Positions 8,064 to 15,596 of a stretch of DNA of 64,000 nt are shown here, piece by piece (the stretch's first letter is position 1; every line of letters begins with the position of its first letter). Position numbers and translations under genes: made by a program. The notes beneath the pieces were generated by a model. It searched no databases, had not been told where the DNA came from, and worked only from the letters and a program-made list of their open reading frames with translations. This stretch comes from Fibrobacterota bacterium (GTDB lineage Bacteria > Fibrobacterota > Fibrobacteria > UBA11236). The stretch lies in the NCBI GenBank assembly GCA_028287505.1, contig JAQBPN010000036.1, forward strand, positions 23,805 through 87,804, given 5' to 3'.

Positions 8064-8858
8064 GTGAGGACCCGTCCCCTTCCAACTCTTCTGTTGCTCT
8101 TCCTTTTTTCCTGCCAACCATTTGTTTACAGCCCCACCGATTTGGAGGCCACGCAATCGAATCCTGAATTGAACGTGGCCAATCTCGAAAGGATATCGGA
8201 AAAAGCCGACGGGCCCCGCAATCATTTCAAAATCGCGGTCCTGGCCGATACCCATCTCTGGTACGATGAATTGAAGCTCGCGGTCGCCCGCATCAACTCA
8301 GACACTACTCTCGATTTCGTGGTGGTCGCGGGGGATATCACGAAATTCGGCTACGCGGATGAATACGACAGGTTCGCGGATATCTTCTCGGGAATCACCG
8401 CTCCCAGCCTGGTCGGAATCGGCAACCACGATGTGCAGGCCGACGGGAAGACCCTTTATCTGCGCATGTTCGGCCCTACGGATTTTTCCTTCACCTATCG
8501 GGGCGTCAAATTCATATTCTTCGACGACAATGCCCGCGGCATAAAATGCTGCATCCCCGATTTTACGTGGCTGGAAAAAGAATTGGCGGATGCCGGCGAC
8601 TCCCTCAGGATATTCACCGTGTCCCATGCGCCCCCTTTGAGCGACCAATTGGACAGCGCCCAGAGCCTGCGGATGGCCGGATTGTTCGCGAAATACCGGG
8701 TCATGCTTTCCATCCACGGGCATACCCACAGCTATGATTATGGCCAGCCCTTCGGGGACGGCGTGCCGTACCTGGTCGCGGACGACATCGGGGATCGCAA
8801 CTATGTCGCCATCACCCTGTCCGATACGGCGTTATCGGTGGAACGGGTGTTTTTCTGA
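8064..8858 (+). CDS. Metallophosphoesterase lipoprotein (calcineurin-like)
   Basis: A 264-residue envelope lipoprotein with signal sequence and lipobox (LLFLFSCQP). All calcineurin-like metal-binding blocks are present: ADTHLW (about 61-66), VVAGDITKFG, GNHDVQ, the VSHAPP histidine and IHGHTHSYD near the C-terminus. It should hydrolyse a phosphomonoester or phosphodiester at the cell surface; the substrate is not predictable. The start is GTG at 8064, only 24 bases from the divergent methyltransferase start. Its stop overlaps the next start (TGATG), so the two are coupled. Confidence 0.88.
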   Translation: MRTRPLPTLLLLFLFSCQPFVYSPTDLEATQSNPELNVANLERISEKADGPRNHFKIAVLADTHLWYDELKLAVARINSDTTLDFVVVAGDITKFGYADEYDRFADIFSGITAPSLVGIGNHDVQADGKTLYLRMFGPTDFSFTYRGVKFIFFDDNARGIKCCIPDFTWLEKELADAGDSLRIFTVSHAPPLSDQLDSAQSLRMAGLFAKYRVMLSIHGHTHSYDYGQPFGDGVPYLVADDIGDRNYVAITLSDTALSVERVFF

Positions 8859-9451
8859 TGCCGATATGCAGGCTCAAACGCGCTGCCATGTTTTGGGCCT
8901 TCCTCCTGGGCGCATGGTTGGCCTGTCCGGGCCGGACGGAGGCGAGTCGATCGGCGCTCCTTCCCGATTACATGCGGCTCCAATATGCCGGGCAAGCCGG
9001 CCTTTTCTCCATAGGACCCGGTTATTCGTGGTGGCACCGGAGAGTCGAATCCGGGCTGAGTTACGGCTATGTCCCCGCATTCATAGGCGATCGCAACATC
9101 CAAATCCTTTCGCAAAGGAATTCGCTTTCCCTGGCGAGGTTCCATGTGCAGGGGATGGTCTTGGAACCGGCCATGGTGGGTATGGCGACCCATGTTTCCG
9201 TGGGGGACAAATACCAGGTCCTGCTCCCCAAATCCCAACAGGACTATTATTGGCCCGATGGATTGTTCTTCTGGTTCTTTTCGGGAGCCAAGGTCGGTTA
9301 TATGTTCAGGAAACCGACACCGATCGCGGGGATGGCCGCGCAGATAGAAGTCGGGACCATCAATCAGTATTTCAAAGCCTATACCACCAATCAATCCGTC
9401 ACCCTCGACGATATCCTCAGCCTCGCGATTTCGACGCAATTCTACCTCTGA
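8858..9451 (+). CDS. Predicted exported beta-barrel protein, function unknown
   Basis: A 197-residue protein with a signal peptide (hydrophobic MFWAFLLGAWLACPG ending near Ala28) and then a succession of short amphipathic, aromatic-rich strands (LFSIGPGYSWWHRRVESGL, LFFWFFSGAKVGYMF). The C-terminus ends in the strand AISTQFYL with a terminal hydrophobic residue, typical of outer-membrane barrels with about 8 strands. I do not recognise a family. Coupling by TGATG overlap to the metallophosphoesterase suggests a shared envelope role. Confidence 0.65.
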   Translation: MPICRLKRAAMFWAFLLGAWLACPGRTEASRSALLPDYMRLQYAGQAGLFSIGPGYSWWHRRVESGLSYGYVPAFIGDRNIQILSQRNSLSLARFHVQGMVLEPAMVGMATHVSVGDKYQVLLPKSQQDYYWPDGLFFWFFSGAKVGYMFRKPTPIAGMAAQIEVGTINQYFKAYTTNQSVTLDDILSLAISTQFYL

Positions 9452-9547
9452 GCGCGGTCGATACCCGCTCGCGGATTTTATTTGTAACCTGCAATGGCGA
9501 CCAATTGATACATCCGTTTCCAAAAACCTTTCGCGATTGGAAGTGCC

Positions 9548-10405
9548 ATGAACCGTTTGGCTTCCACACTCCTTGTTTTTTCCGCCGGCTGTTCCTTGCT
9601 GCACGCGGCGCAACCGTACGGCCTGCGGCCCGAAATCGATCTTCCCGCGGCCGCGGGTCTGTTGGCCATGCAATACCATTCCGGCGCCCTGCTCGCGGAT
9701 ACGCGCGAAGACCACATGAACCGCTCCACCTTGGACCGGAATGAAATCCCGGCCTTCGACCGATGGGCTATCGGCTTCTACTCCCCGCGCCTTTCCGCCC
9801 TGAGCAGTGTCGTAGCGGGCGCGGAATTCCTGGTGCCGGCCGCCGTCAATCTCTGGGACACCTACCATGGTTTGCAACCCTGGCAAGGAATGCTTGTCGA
9901 TGCCGTGATCCTGCAGGAGGCGCTGATGCTTTCCTCCTCTCTGAGCAGTTATTCCAAGAGCTTCCCCATGCATGCCACCCCGCTGTCCTATGATCCCAAA
10001 GTGCCCGAGGGGGTGAGAAACGAGCCCCAGAACGCCAGCAGCTTTTTTTCCAACCATACCACCGCCGCATTCACCACGGCGGTATTCTCCGCCTACACAT
10101 TCCAACTCCGCCATCCCGATTCGCATCTCGTTCCCTGGGTATGGAGCGGCAGCCTTGCCTTGGCAACGGGAGTCGGCTCCATGCGCGTCCTGGCGGGAAA
10201 ACATTTTCCATCCGACGTTCTGGCCGGAGCCGCTGCGGGCGCCCTCTGCGGCTACCTGGTTCCGAAACTGCACAGTCGCCGTTTACGGGCCGCCCGGAGT
10301 CCGGACCTCCCCGATTTGAAATCCAAGCCATTGAGCTGGGATGTAGGCGTGACCGTGCCGGAGGGAACCGTGGCCGCAGGACCTTCCCTGCGGATCCACT
10401 TCTAG
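9548..10405 (+). CDS. PAP2-superfamily (type 2 phosphatidic acid phosphatase) protein
   Basis: A 285-residue exported protein with an N-terminal signal peptide ending near AQPYG. The PAP2 core is at about 130-245: the C2 motif SFFSNHTTAAF supplies one catalytic His, and the C3 motif SMRVLAGKHFPSDVLAGA supplies Arg, the nucleophilic His and Asp. The C1 KxxxxxxRP motif is degenerate (KSFPMHATP). Family members dephosphorylate lipid phosphates or undecaprenyl pyrophosphate on the outer face of the membrane. Start: ATG after GGAAG. The substrate is unproven. Confidence 0.83.
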   Translation: MNRLASTLLVFSAGCSLLHAAQPYGLRPEIDLPAAAGLLAMQYHSGALLADTREDHMNRSTLDRNEIPAFDRWAIGFYSPRLSALSSVVAGAEFLVPAAVNLWDTYHGLQPWQGMLVDAVILQEALMLSSSLSSYSKSFPMHATPLSYDPKVPEGVRNEPQNASSFFSNHTTAAFTTAVFSAYTFQLRHPDSHLVPWVWSGSLALATGVGSMRVLAGKHFPSDVLAGAAAGALCGYLVPKLHSRRLRAARSPDLPDLKSKPLSWDVGVTVPEGTVAAGPSLRIHF

Positions 10406-10515
10406 GAAAGACCTCCAAAAAGCAACATTTCCCGGATTATGGAGGTGGAAGTAGCAGCTTGAACGCCGCCGTTCGTTCGATTGGGAGGATGGGTATCCTT
10501 CACAGAAAGGCGAGA

Positions 10516-10950
10516 ATGCGCGGCAAAAGCGGGATGCTAATGGTTTCGGGAGCGGGGGCGTTGCTGCTGGGAGCCATATGGTTCATGCAGGGTTGCGTCT
10601 TCCCCATAGGCACGGGGTGCGCATGCGACGAAATGTACATGTGGAAGGAAGTCACCATTCTCGATGAGCAGGGGAATCCCGTCGATTCGGCCCTCATCAC
10701 CGTGGTGCGGACGGCGGACGGAAAAGCGTTGACGGTTCCCGAGCACAACCTTATTACGAAAAAGGGAAACACCGTGATATTCGATGACGGTATCACCCGG
10801 CAAATCCCCGACGGCAAGACGGAGATGCAAATCCGGGTGACGGCTTCCAAGGAAGGAAAATCGGGCGAGGAGCTTTTCGTCGTCGGCATCACCGAATGCA
10901 GATGCCATTTCGAAGTGAAGTCCGGACGGGATACCTTGGTGATCCGGTGA
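10516..10950 (+). CDS. Small lipoprotein with a carboxypeptidase-regulatory-like fold
   Basis: A 144-residue lipoprotein with lipobox AIWFMQGC. The mature part reads VTILDEQGNPVDSALITVVR and ends FEVKSGRDTLVIR, the strand pattern of carboxypeptidase-regulatory or transthyretin-like beta-sandwiches. No catalytic motif is seen. ATG 10516 was chosen because AAAGG lies 5 bases upstream. An ATG at 10489 in the same frame has GGAGG directly abutting it, which is too close to function. It lies 110 bases after the PAP2 gene in the same direction. Confidence 0.7.
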   Translation: MRGKSGMLMVSGAGALLLGAIWFMQGCVFPIGTGCACDEMYMWKEVTILDEQGNPVDSALITVVRTADGKALTVPEHNLITKKGNTVIFDDGITRQIPDGKTEMQIRVTASKEGKSGEELFVVGITECRCHFEVKSGRDTLVIR

Positions 10951-10969
10951 GGGCCGAGGCGGGCGATGC

Positions 10970-11157
10970 CTACGGCTTTTCCAACACCAATCGTCGGGTA
11001 CGCACAATTCCCCCGGCCCTCAGGCGAAAGTAGTAGATTCCGCGGGTCCCCCGGTTTTGACCCATTGGGCCCGTGCGGCACCGGCCCCGAGGCCCAAAAG
11101 CATCAGGCCCGGACAAAGGTATTTGAGGAGCGGTCTTGGAAATGTCTTGCGGGGCAT
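10970..11157 (-). pseudogene. Internally deleted secreted-protein gene: signal peptide joined to a T9SS-like tail
   Basis: From ATG 11155-11157 the minus strand encodes a clear signal peptide (KYLCPGLMLLGLGAGAARA) followed by QWVKTGGP, the usual opening of secreted propeller proteins. This frame stops at 11020-11022. An overlapping frame ending at 10970 encodes RGIYYFRLRAGG and RTRRLVLEKP, a T9SS/FlgD-type C-terminal tail. Start and end of one exoprotein therefore lie within 188 bases, out of frame, with the body missing. The simplest reading is a large internal deletion with a junction near 11040-11060. Confidence 0.6.
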
Positions 11158-11197
11158 GGTAGGACAAAATCTACATCCTCTCACCGGAAAGGATTCC

Positions 11198-12871
11198 CTA
11201 CTCGTGCAGAACCTGATGGGTAAAGGCGACCGCGATGGATCCCTCGCCTACCGCCGATGCCACGCGTTTGACATTGCCGCCGCGGACATCCCCGACCGCG
11301 AACACTCCCGGAAAGCTCGTTTCGAGCAGATAGGGACTCCGGGCCAGCGGCCAATGGACCGATGTCAGATCTTCCTTCGACAGGTCGCGGCCGGTCTTGA
11401 TGAATCCTTTGGCGTCCAACGCCACGCACCCATCGACCCAGCCCGTATTCGGCACGGCGCCCGTCATGATGAAGATGTGGCGGATAGCATGCGTCTCCAC
11501 CAAATCCGCTTTGGAATCGCGCCATCGCACGCGCTCGAGATGGCCGCTTCCCTGGAGCTCGGTCAATTCCGTCCGCAAGCGCACGTCGATGGAGGGAGTC
11601 TCCTCGATGCGCCGGATCAGGTAGCGTGACATTTTGGCCGCCAGGTCACCGGACCGGACGAGCAAGTGGACGCGCTTCGCCGATTGCGCGAGAAACACGG
11701 CGGCCTGCCCGGCGGAATTGCCTCCGCCCACCACGATGACTTCTTCGCTGCCGCACAATTGCGACTCCAGATAGGTGGCCGCATAATAGATGCCCGAACC
11801 CTCGAATTGCCCCAGGTTCTTGAGATTGGGCTTTCGATACTGGGCGCCGGTAGCTATGATGACCGATCGCGCATGCACGGGCGGGCCGTCGTCGAACTCG
11901 ATGGTGTATTGCTTGCGATCGCATTTGAGCGCCCGCGCGCTTTTCGCGATCAGCAATTCAGTCCCGAATTTCCGCGCCTGCGAGTAGGCGCGCGATGCGA
12001 GCTCCTGACCGGAAATGCCCGCGGGAAAGCCCAGGTAGTTCTCGATCTTCGAGCTCGCTCCCGCCTGGCCCCCGGGAGCGTTCGTTTCCAGCATCAGGAC
12101 GTCCAGCCCCTCCGAAGCGGCATATACCGCCGCGGCGAGTCCCGCCGGCCCGGCCCCGATGATCACGAGGTCGCGCAGCCGGGTCTGGTCGACCGCCTCA
12201 TTGAAACCCAGGCACTCGGCTATCTGCTCATTGTCAGGGTTGCGCAGTACCACATTGCCGCGGCAGATCAAGACCGGCACATCGCTCACGTCCACCTGGA
12301 AACGATCGAGCAGATCCTGGGCGAGAGCGTCCTTGTCGAGATCGATGTACGAGTAAGGATGCCCGTTGCCCCGGAGGAACTCCTTGATGCGAAGAGTCCC
12401 CGGAGAATGGTCCGACCCCAGGATGACGACGTCTCCGAATTCCTGCGCAATCAACTCCACCCGGCGGAGGACGAACGCCCGCATGAAGATATCGCCCAAC
12501 TCACTGTCGGTTTGCACCAAATCCAACAAGTGCTTGCGGTTGATTTCGATGAATACGCCTGATTCCTTTGCGCGCGCCCGGAGCAAGGTGCGCCGTCCAT
12601 ACAGGTGGCTGATTTCACCGGAGAATTGCCCCGGCAAAAACTGCGCCACCGGCTTCTCGGTGGCGTCGGTAGGCTGGACTACCTCCATCCGGCCCGTCTT
12701 GATGACAAAGATGGGCGCATCCTGATCACCGGCTTCGACCAGCAGCTCGCCGGCTTGGACATTGCGGATGCGTCCATATACGGTCAGGCGCTCCACTTGC
12801 GCCGGACTCAGCGTTGGAAACAGCGAGGCGGCCGACGAGGCCGATCTGGGGACGGGATATTCGTCACTCAT
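11198..12871 (-). CDS. cNMP-binding / glutaredoxin-like / thioredoxin-reductase-like FAD oxidoreductase fusion
   Basis: A 557-residue three-part protein. Residues about 20-130 form a cyclic-nucleotide-binding-type beta-roll (LLVEAGDQDAPIFVIKTGRM, PGQFSGEISHLYG). About 145-222 resemble a glutaredoxin fold (VVILGSDHSPGTLRIKEFL, IDLDKDALAQ, VPVLICRG) with no CxxC at the usual place. From about 233 it is a two-Rossmann flavoprotein: IIGAGPAGLAAA, the second site VVVGGGNSAGQAAVFL (about 380-395), and the FAD closing motif FAVGDVRGG. The thioredoxin-reductase CxxC is absent: the segment reads YYAATYLESQLCG. It probably uses NAD(P)H with another acceptor. ATG 12871 fits better than the longer reading. 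Monocistronic. Confidence 0.85.
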   Translation of the reverse strand: MSDEYPVPRSASSAASLFPTLSPAQVERLTVYGRIRNVQAGELLVEAGDQDAPIFVIKTGRMEVVQPTDATEKPVAQFLPGQFSGEISHLYGRRTLLRARAKESGVFIEINRKHLLDLVQTDSELGDIFMRAFVLRRVELIAQEFGDVVILGSDHSPGTLRIKEFLRGNGHPYSYIDLDKDALAQDLLDRFQVDVSDVPVLICRGNVVLRNPDNEQIAECLGFNEAVDQTRLRDLVIIGAGPAGLAAAVYAASEGLDVLMLETNAPGGQAGASSKIENYLGFPAGISGQELASRAYSQARKFGTELLIAKSARALKCDRKQYTIEFDDGPPVHARSVIIATGAQYRKPNLKNLGQFEGSGIYYAATYLESQLCGSEEVIVVGGGNSAGQAAVFLAQSAKRVHLLVRSGDLAAKMSRYLIRRIEETPSIDVRLRTELTELQGSGHLERVRWRDSKADLVETHAIRHIFIMTGAVPNTGWVDGCVALDAKGFIKTGRDLSKEDLTSVHWPLARSPYLLETSFPGVFAVGDVRGGNVKRVASAVGEGSIAVAFTHQVLHE

Positions 12872-12977
12872 GGGAGACCCCTGGATTGAGTGGAAAGAGC
12901 CCAACGGCAACCAAGCAAATGCAGTCTTGGCCTATTCAGGCTGGTCGTAGTCCGGGTCTCTACTGTCTAAAATAAAT

Positions 12978-12990
12978 ATTTCCGGGATTT
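12978..12990. repeat. 13-bp direct repeat, left copy
   Basis: ATTTCCGGGATTT is present here and again at 15324-15336 in the same orientation. The two copies bracket the aldo/keto reductase and NAD(P)-dependent oxidoreductase genes. They may be an insertion footprint; 13 bp is short enough for coincidence to remain possible. Confidence 0.45.
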
Positions 12991-13054
12991 GGAAGCGCGC
13001 AACCAGGTGCATGCCCGTACGCTTCTTGTTGGCAATTGTATATTCCCATCCGGC

Positions 13055-13084
13055 TTGACTTTAAGGTTACCTCGAAAGTATTTC
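13055..13084 (+). promoter_or_regulatory. MerR-type promoter/operator candidate
   Basis: TTGACT (13055-13060) runs into an imperfect dyad, ACTTTAAGGT facing ACCTCGAAAGT, which fills the long gap before a weak -10-like TATTTC (13079-13084). A TTGACTT start and a dyad between -35 and -10 are typical of promoters controlled by MerR-family regulators. No MerR gene lies within this window beside it. Confidence 0.45.
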
Positions 13085-13176
13085 TCTAGATAGACATCAA
13101 CATAGAGCAACAGCTGGCAATGCTGTTTGTGGGTTCCCGGCGGTCAACGAGACGATTGATGCACATTCAAACAACA

Positions 13177-14196
13177 ATGGAAAAACGGCGACTCGGAACG
13201 ATGGACCTCGAGCTGACGACGGTGGGCTTTGGTGCATGGGCGATCGGCGGCAGCGGCTGGGCATACGGCTGGGGACCTCAAAACGACGCGAATTCGATCG
13301 CTGCCATTCACCACGCCATCCGCCAAGGCGTGAACTGGATTGATACCGCAGCCATCTACGGCCTCGGGCACTCCGAGGAAGTGGTGGGCCGCGCGCTCCG
13401 CGAGCTGCCCGCCTCGGAGCGGCCGTTCGTATTCACCAAGGGTGGTATGATTCCAAACCGCGAAAGGCCGTACGAAGAGCCCGTGCGCAACCTGCATCCC
13501 GAATCGATCCGTCGCGAAGTCGAGGCCTCGCTCCAGCGCCTCGGCGTCGAGCGCATCGACCTCTATCAGTTTCACTGGCCCGACGCGATCGGAACGCCAA
13601 TCGAAGATTCGTGGGCGGAGATGGTTCGCCTCGTCGACGAAGGGAAGATCCGCGGAGCGGGAGTCTCGAACTTCGATGTTACGCTGCTCGAACGCGCTGC
13701 GGTCGTGCGCCATGTCGACAGCCTCCAGCCGCCGTTTTCCCTGATTCGGCGTGACGCCGCCACCAACCTGATCCCGTGGGCGCTCGAGCACGGGACGGGC
13801 GTCATCGTGTATAGCCCGTTGCAATCGGGTCTGCTCACGGATACGTTCTCTGCGAAGCGCCTGGCAGCGATGGCCGACGACGATTGGCGTCGTGGCTCCG
13901 CTCAGTTTACCGAGCCGCAGCTCTCGCGGAACCTTGCGCTCCGCGACGAGCTGCGGCCCATCGCCGAACGCCACGGCGTCACGGTGTCGGCCGTCGCAGT
14001 GGCGTGGACCCTCACGTGGCCCGGAGTAACCGGCGCCATCGTCGGGGCGCGCAGCCCCGAGCAGGTCGACGGGTGGATCGCCGGAGGCTCTCTCGAGCTC
14101 GAGGGACCAGAGCTCGCCGCGATTGCCGAAGCCCTCCATCGGACCAGGGCAGGGTCAGGACCGAGCAGTACCTCCTCGCGGAAAGAGGCGACATGA
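13177..14196 (+). CDS. Aldo/keto reductase
   Basis: A 339-residue TIM-barrel NADPH-dependent oxidoreductase. The catalytic tetrad is visible: Asp56 and Tyr61 in WIDTAAIYG, Lys88 in VFTKGG and His133 in YQFHWPD. The late block AIVGARSPEQVDGW matches the NADP-binding end of the family. ATG 13177 (MEKRRLGTMDL) fits the family start; ATG 13159 is also possible, and neither has a strong ribosome site. Codon use, rich in TCG, CTC and GCG, differs from neighbouring genes. It overlaps the next gene by ATGA and probably shares an operon with it. The carbonyl substrate is unknown. Confidence 0.88.
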   Translation: MEKRRLGTMDLELTTVGFGAWAIGGSGWAYGWGPQNDANSIAAIHHAIRQGVNWIDTAAIYGLGHSEEVVGRALRELPASERPFVFTKGGMIPNRERPYEEPVRNLHPESIRREVEASLQRLGVERIDLYQFHWPDAIGTPIEDSWAEMVRLVDEGKIRGAGVSNFDVTLLERAAVVRHVDSLQPPFSLIRRDAATNLIPWALEHGTGVIVYSPLQSGLLTDTFSAKRLAAMADDDWRRGSAQFTEPQLSRNLALRDELRPIAERHGVTVSAVAVAWTLTWPGVTGAIVGARSPEQVDGWIAGGSLELEGPELAAIAEALHRTRAGSGPSSTSSRKEAT

Positions 14197-15056
14197 ACAC
14201 GCGCGTCGCGGTCCTCGGCACGGGGCGCATGGGCTCGGCCATCGTGCGTCGTCTCGCCGAAACGGGCATCGAGCCGGTGGTCTGGAACCGAACACGCTCG
14301 CGCGCCGAAAACCTGCACCTCGGCACCGTCGTGGCGACGCCCGCGGACGCTGTCGCGGAGGCCGACGTCGTGATCACGAGCCTCACCGGGCCGGACGCGC
14401 TGCGCGCGACGTTCTACGGCCCCAGCGGCGCGCTTGCGGCGGCACACGAAAAGACCTTCGTCGAGATGAGTACGGTAGGACCCAACGTGCTCCTGGAGCT
14501 GGCGCCGCTCGTCGCGGGGACCGGTTCGAATCTCGTGGACGCGCCACTGGTCGGCGCCCCCCCAGTCGTGCTCCGAGGCACAGCGCTTATCCTGGCCGGT
14601 GGGGAGCTTTCGGAAGTGGAGCGCATACGGCCAGTCTTGCAGCGGCTCGGCGAGCTGCGCCACGTGGGGCCCTTCGGCAGCGGCGCACGCCTCAAGCTTG
14701 TGGCGAACAGTATGCTCGCCGTACTCGTCCTCAGCGCCGCAGAGCTCGAAGTGGCGGGCCGGGCTGCCGGGCTCGATCCCACCGCGACTTTTGAAGTTCT
14801 GACGCGCCTCGTGCCATCGCTCGAGGTACGACGCGCGGGATTTCTCGAAGACCGCGACGAGCCGCCGCTGTTCGCGTTACGCGACCTGCTCAAGGATCTC
14901 GACCTCGCGCTGAGCCTTTTCCACAGCGTGAACGCGAACGTCCCGATCACGACGCTGACTCGCGAATGGGTCGGAGAGGCAGCCGCCGAACATGGCGATC
15001 TCGACATCTCCGCCGTCATTCGTCGCTATGCCGAGGGCGAGCCGCAGGGAGCATAG
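14193..15056 (+). CDS. NAD(P)-dependent oxidoreductase of the 3-hydroxyisobutyrate dehydrogenase family
   Basis: A 287-residue beta-hydroxyacid dehydrogenase. The N-terminal Rossmann domain has VLGTGRMGSAIVRRL (residues 7-21) and the Arg-containing WNRTRSRAEN. FVEMSTVGP is the substrate-side block, and Lys168 in GARLKLVANSM is the catalytic lysine position of this family. Members include 3-hydroxyisobutyrate and tartronate semialdehyde reductases and imine reductases; the Lys argues against an imine reductase, but the substrate is open. Its ATG overlaps the aldo/keto reductase stop. It has the same distinctive codon use, so the pair probably arrived together. Confidence 0.85.
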   Translation: MNTRVAVLGTGRMGSAIVRRLAETGIEPVVWNRTRSRAENLHLGTVVATPADAVAEADVVITSLTGPDALRATFYGPSGALAAAHEKTFVEMSTVGPNVLLELAPLVAGTGSNLVDAPLVGAPPVVLRGTALILAGGELSEVERIRPVLQRLGELRHVGPFGSGARLKLVANSMLAVLVLSAAELEVAGRAAGLDPTATFEVLTRLVPSLEVRRAGFLEDRDEPPLFALRDLLKDLDLALSLFHSVNANVPITTLTREWVGEAAAEHGDLDISAVIRRYAEGEPQGA

Positions 15057-15317
15057 TGCGTTGATCGGGTAATATGCTTGGTTTTCAAATCCGACCAGCA
15101 GACCCCGCTTTGATGCATACTGCAAGGAAGGCTTTATCTGGGAATATTTTCCATTGGCGCCCCGAAAGTCGAAGGCCGCCTGCCTGGCCGAACCGACCCA
15201 TCGATAAGCGGGCGAAGCGCCATGGCAGCTGTTGTGTTGTATTGGGGGTGCTTGGTTGCCGGGCACACGATGTGTGAGGCAACGCGAGAACCGCCCATGA
15301 CTTTATGCATCGGGCTC
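15057..15317. other. Gene-free stretch between the oxidoreductase island and the leu promoter
   Basis: About 260 bases without a credible ORF on either strand; short ORFs here have no family motif or ribosome site. The region is of mixed composition and probably marks the right end of the transferred segment. Confidence 0.4.
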
Positions 15318-15346
15318 TTGTACATTTCCGGGATTTTAGTTATCAT
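15318..15346 (+). promoter_or_regulatory. Promoter of the leu leader and leuA
   Basis: TTGTAC (15318-15323), a 17-base spacer and TATCAT (15341-15346) make a good sigma-70-type promoter. Transcription would begin at about 15352-15354, at the ATG of the leader peptide, so the leader may be translated from a leaderless RNA. This fits the lack of a ribosome site before that ATG. Confidence 0.6.
15324..15336. repeat. 13-bp direct repeat, right copy
   Basis: ATTTCCGGGATTT, identical to 12978-12990. Here it forms most of the spacer of the leu promoter. Confidence 0.45.
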
Positions 15347-15352
15347 GGGAAC

Positions 15353-15412
15353 ATGTCCAACGGTATCGTTCGAAACAGCGTCAACCTCCTGCTACTAGGT
15401 CTAACCGACTAG
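15353..15412 (+). CDS. leuL: leu operon leader peptide
   Basis: A 19-codon ORF, MSNGIVRNSVNLLLLGLTD, ending in TAG at 15410-15412. Codons 12-15 are CTC CTG CTA CTA and codon 17 is CTA, so five of the last eight residues are leucine. It lies 184 bases upstream of leuA and 22 bases before the terminator hairpin. Composition, position and the following RNA structures match the leader peptides of attenuated leucine operons. The peptide itself is expected to be rapidly degraded; its role is to let ribosome pausing report leucyl-tRNA supply. Confidence 0.82.
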   Translation: MSNGIVRNSVNLLLLGLTD

Positions 15413-15468
15413 CACGGAGTGTGAGCGTTTTTGGAAAAAGCCCACTCCTTCGAGTGGGCTTTTTCTTT
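15386..15468 (+). promoter_or_regulatory. Leucine transcription attenuator (mutually exclusive RNA structures)
   Basis: Four segments are visible. Segment 1 (15386-15393, the Leu codons themselves) pairs with segment 2 (15411-15419) over 8 bp with one bulge. Segment 2 (GGAGTG, 15416-15421) can instead pair with segment 3 (CACTCC, 15443-15448) as antiterminator. Segment 3 lies in the 5' arm of the terminator stem (segment 4 is the 3' arm). Stalling on Leu codons covers segment 1, frees segment 2 to pair with 3, and lets RNA polymerase reach leuA. Free translation to the stop allows the terminator. Confidence 0.8.
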
Positions 15469-15470
15469 TC
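15435..15470 (+). terminator. Attenuator terminator
   Basis: AAAAAGCCCACTC (15435-15447) pairs with GAGTGGGCTTTTT (15452-15464): 13 bp around a CTTC tetraloop, followed by CTTTTC. It is the strongest intrinsic terminator in the window and lies between the leader peptide and leuA. Confidence 0.9.
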
Positions 15471-15596
15471 CGGAAAGCCTGGAACCTGGGCGGCCCCCGA
15501 CGCGAGTCGGAAGCCGAAACCCCGGAACCGGAGCCCCGGGCCCCTCGGAGAGAATGGGAATCCATCGAGGGCCGGGACATGGAAAAGGAGTCGATC

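Larger units (their letters stand above)
12872..13176. other. Intergenic region at the left edge of the oxidoreductase island
   Basis: About 305 bases, visibly more AT-rich than the neighbours, with no credible ORF. It carries the left copy of the 13-bp repeat ATTTCCGGGATTT (12978-12990) and a dyad-containing promoter candidate at 13055-13084. Confidence 0.5.
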
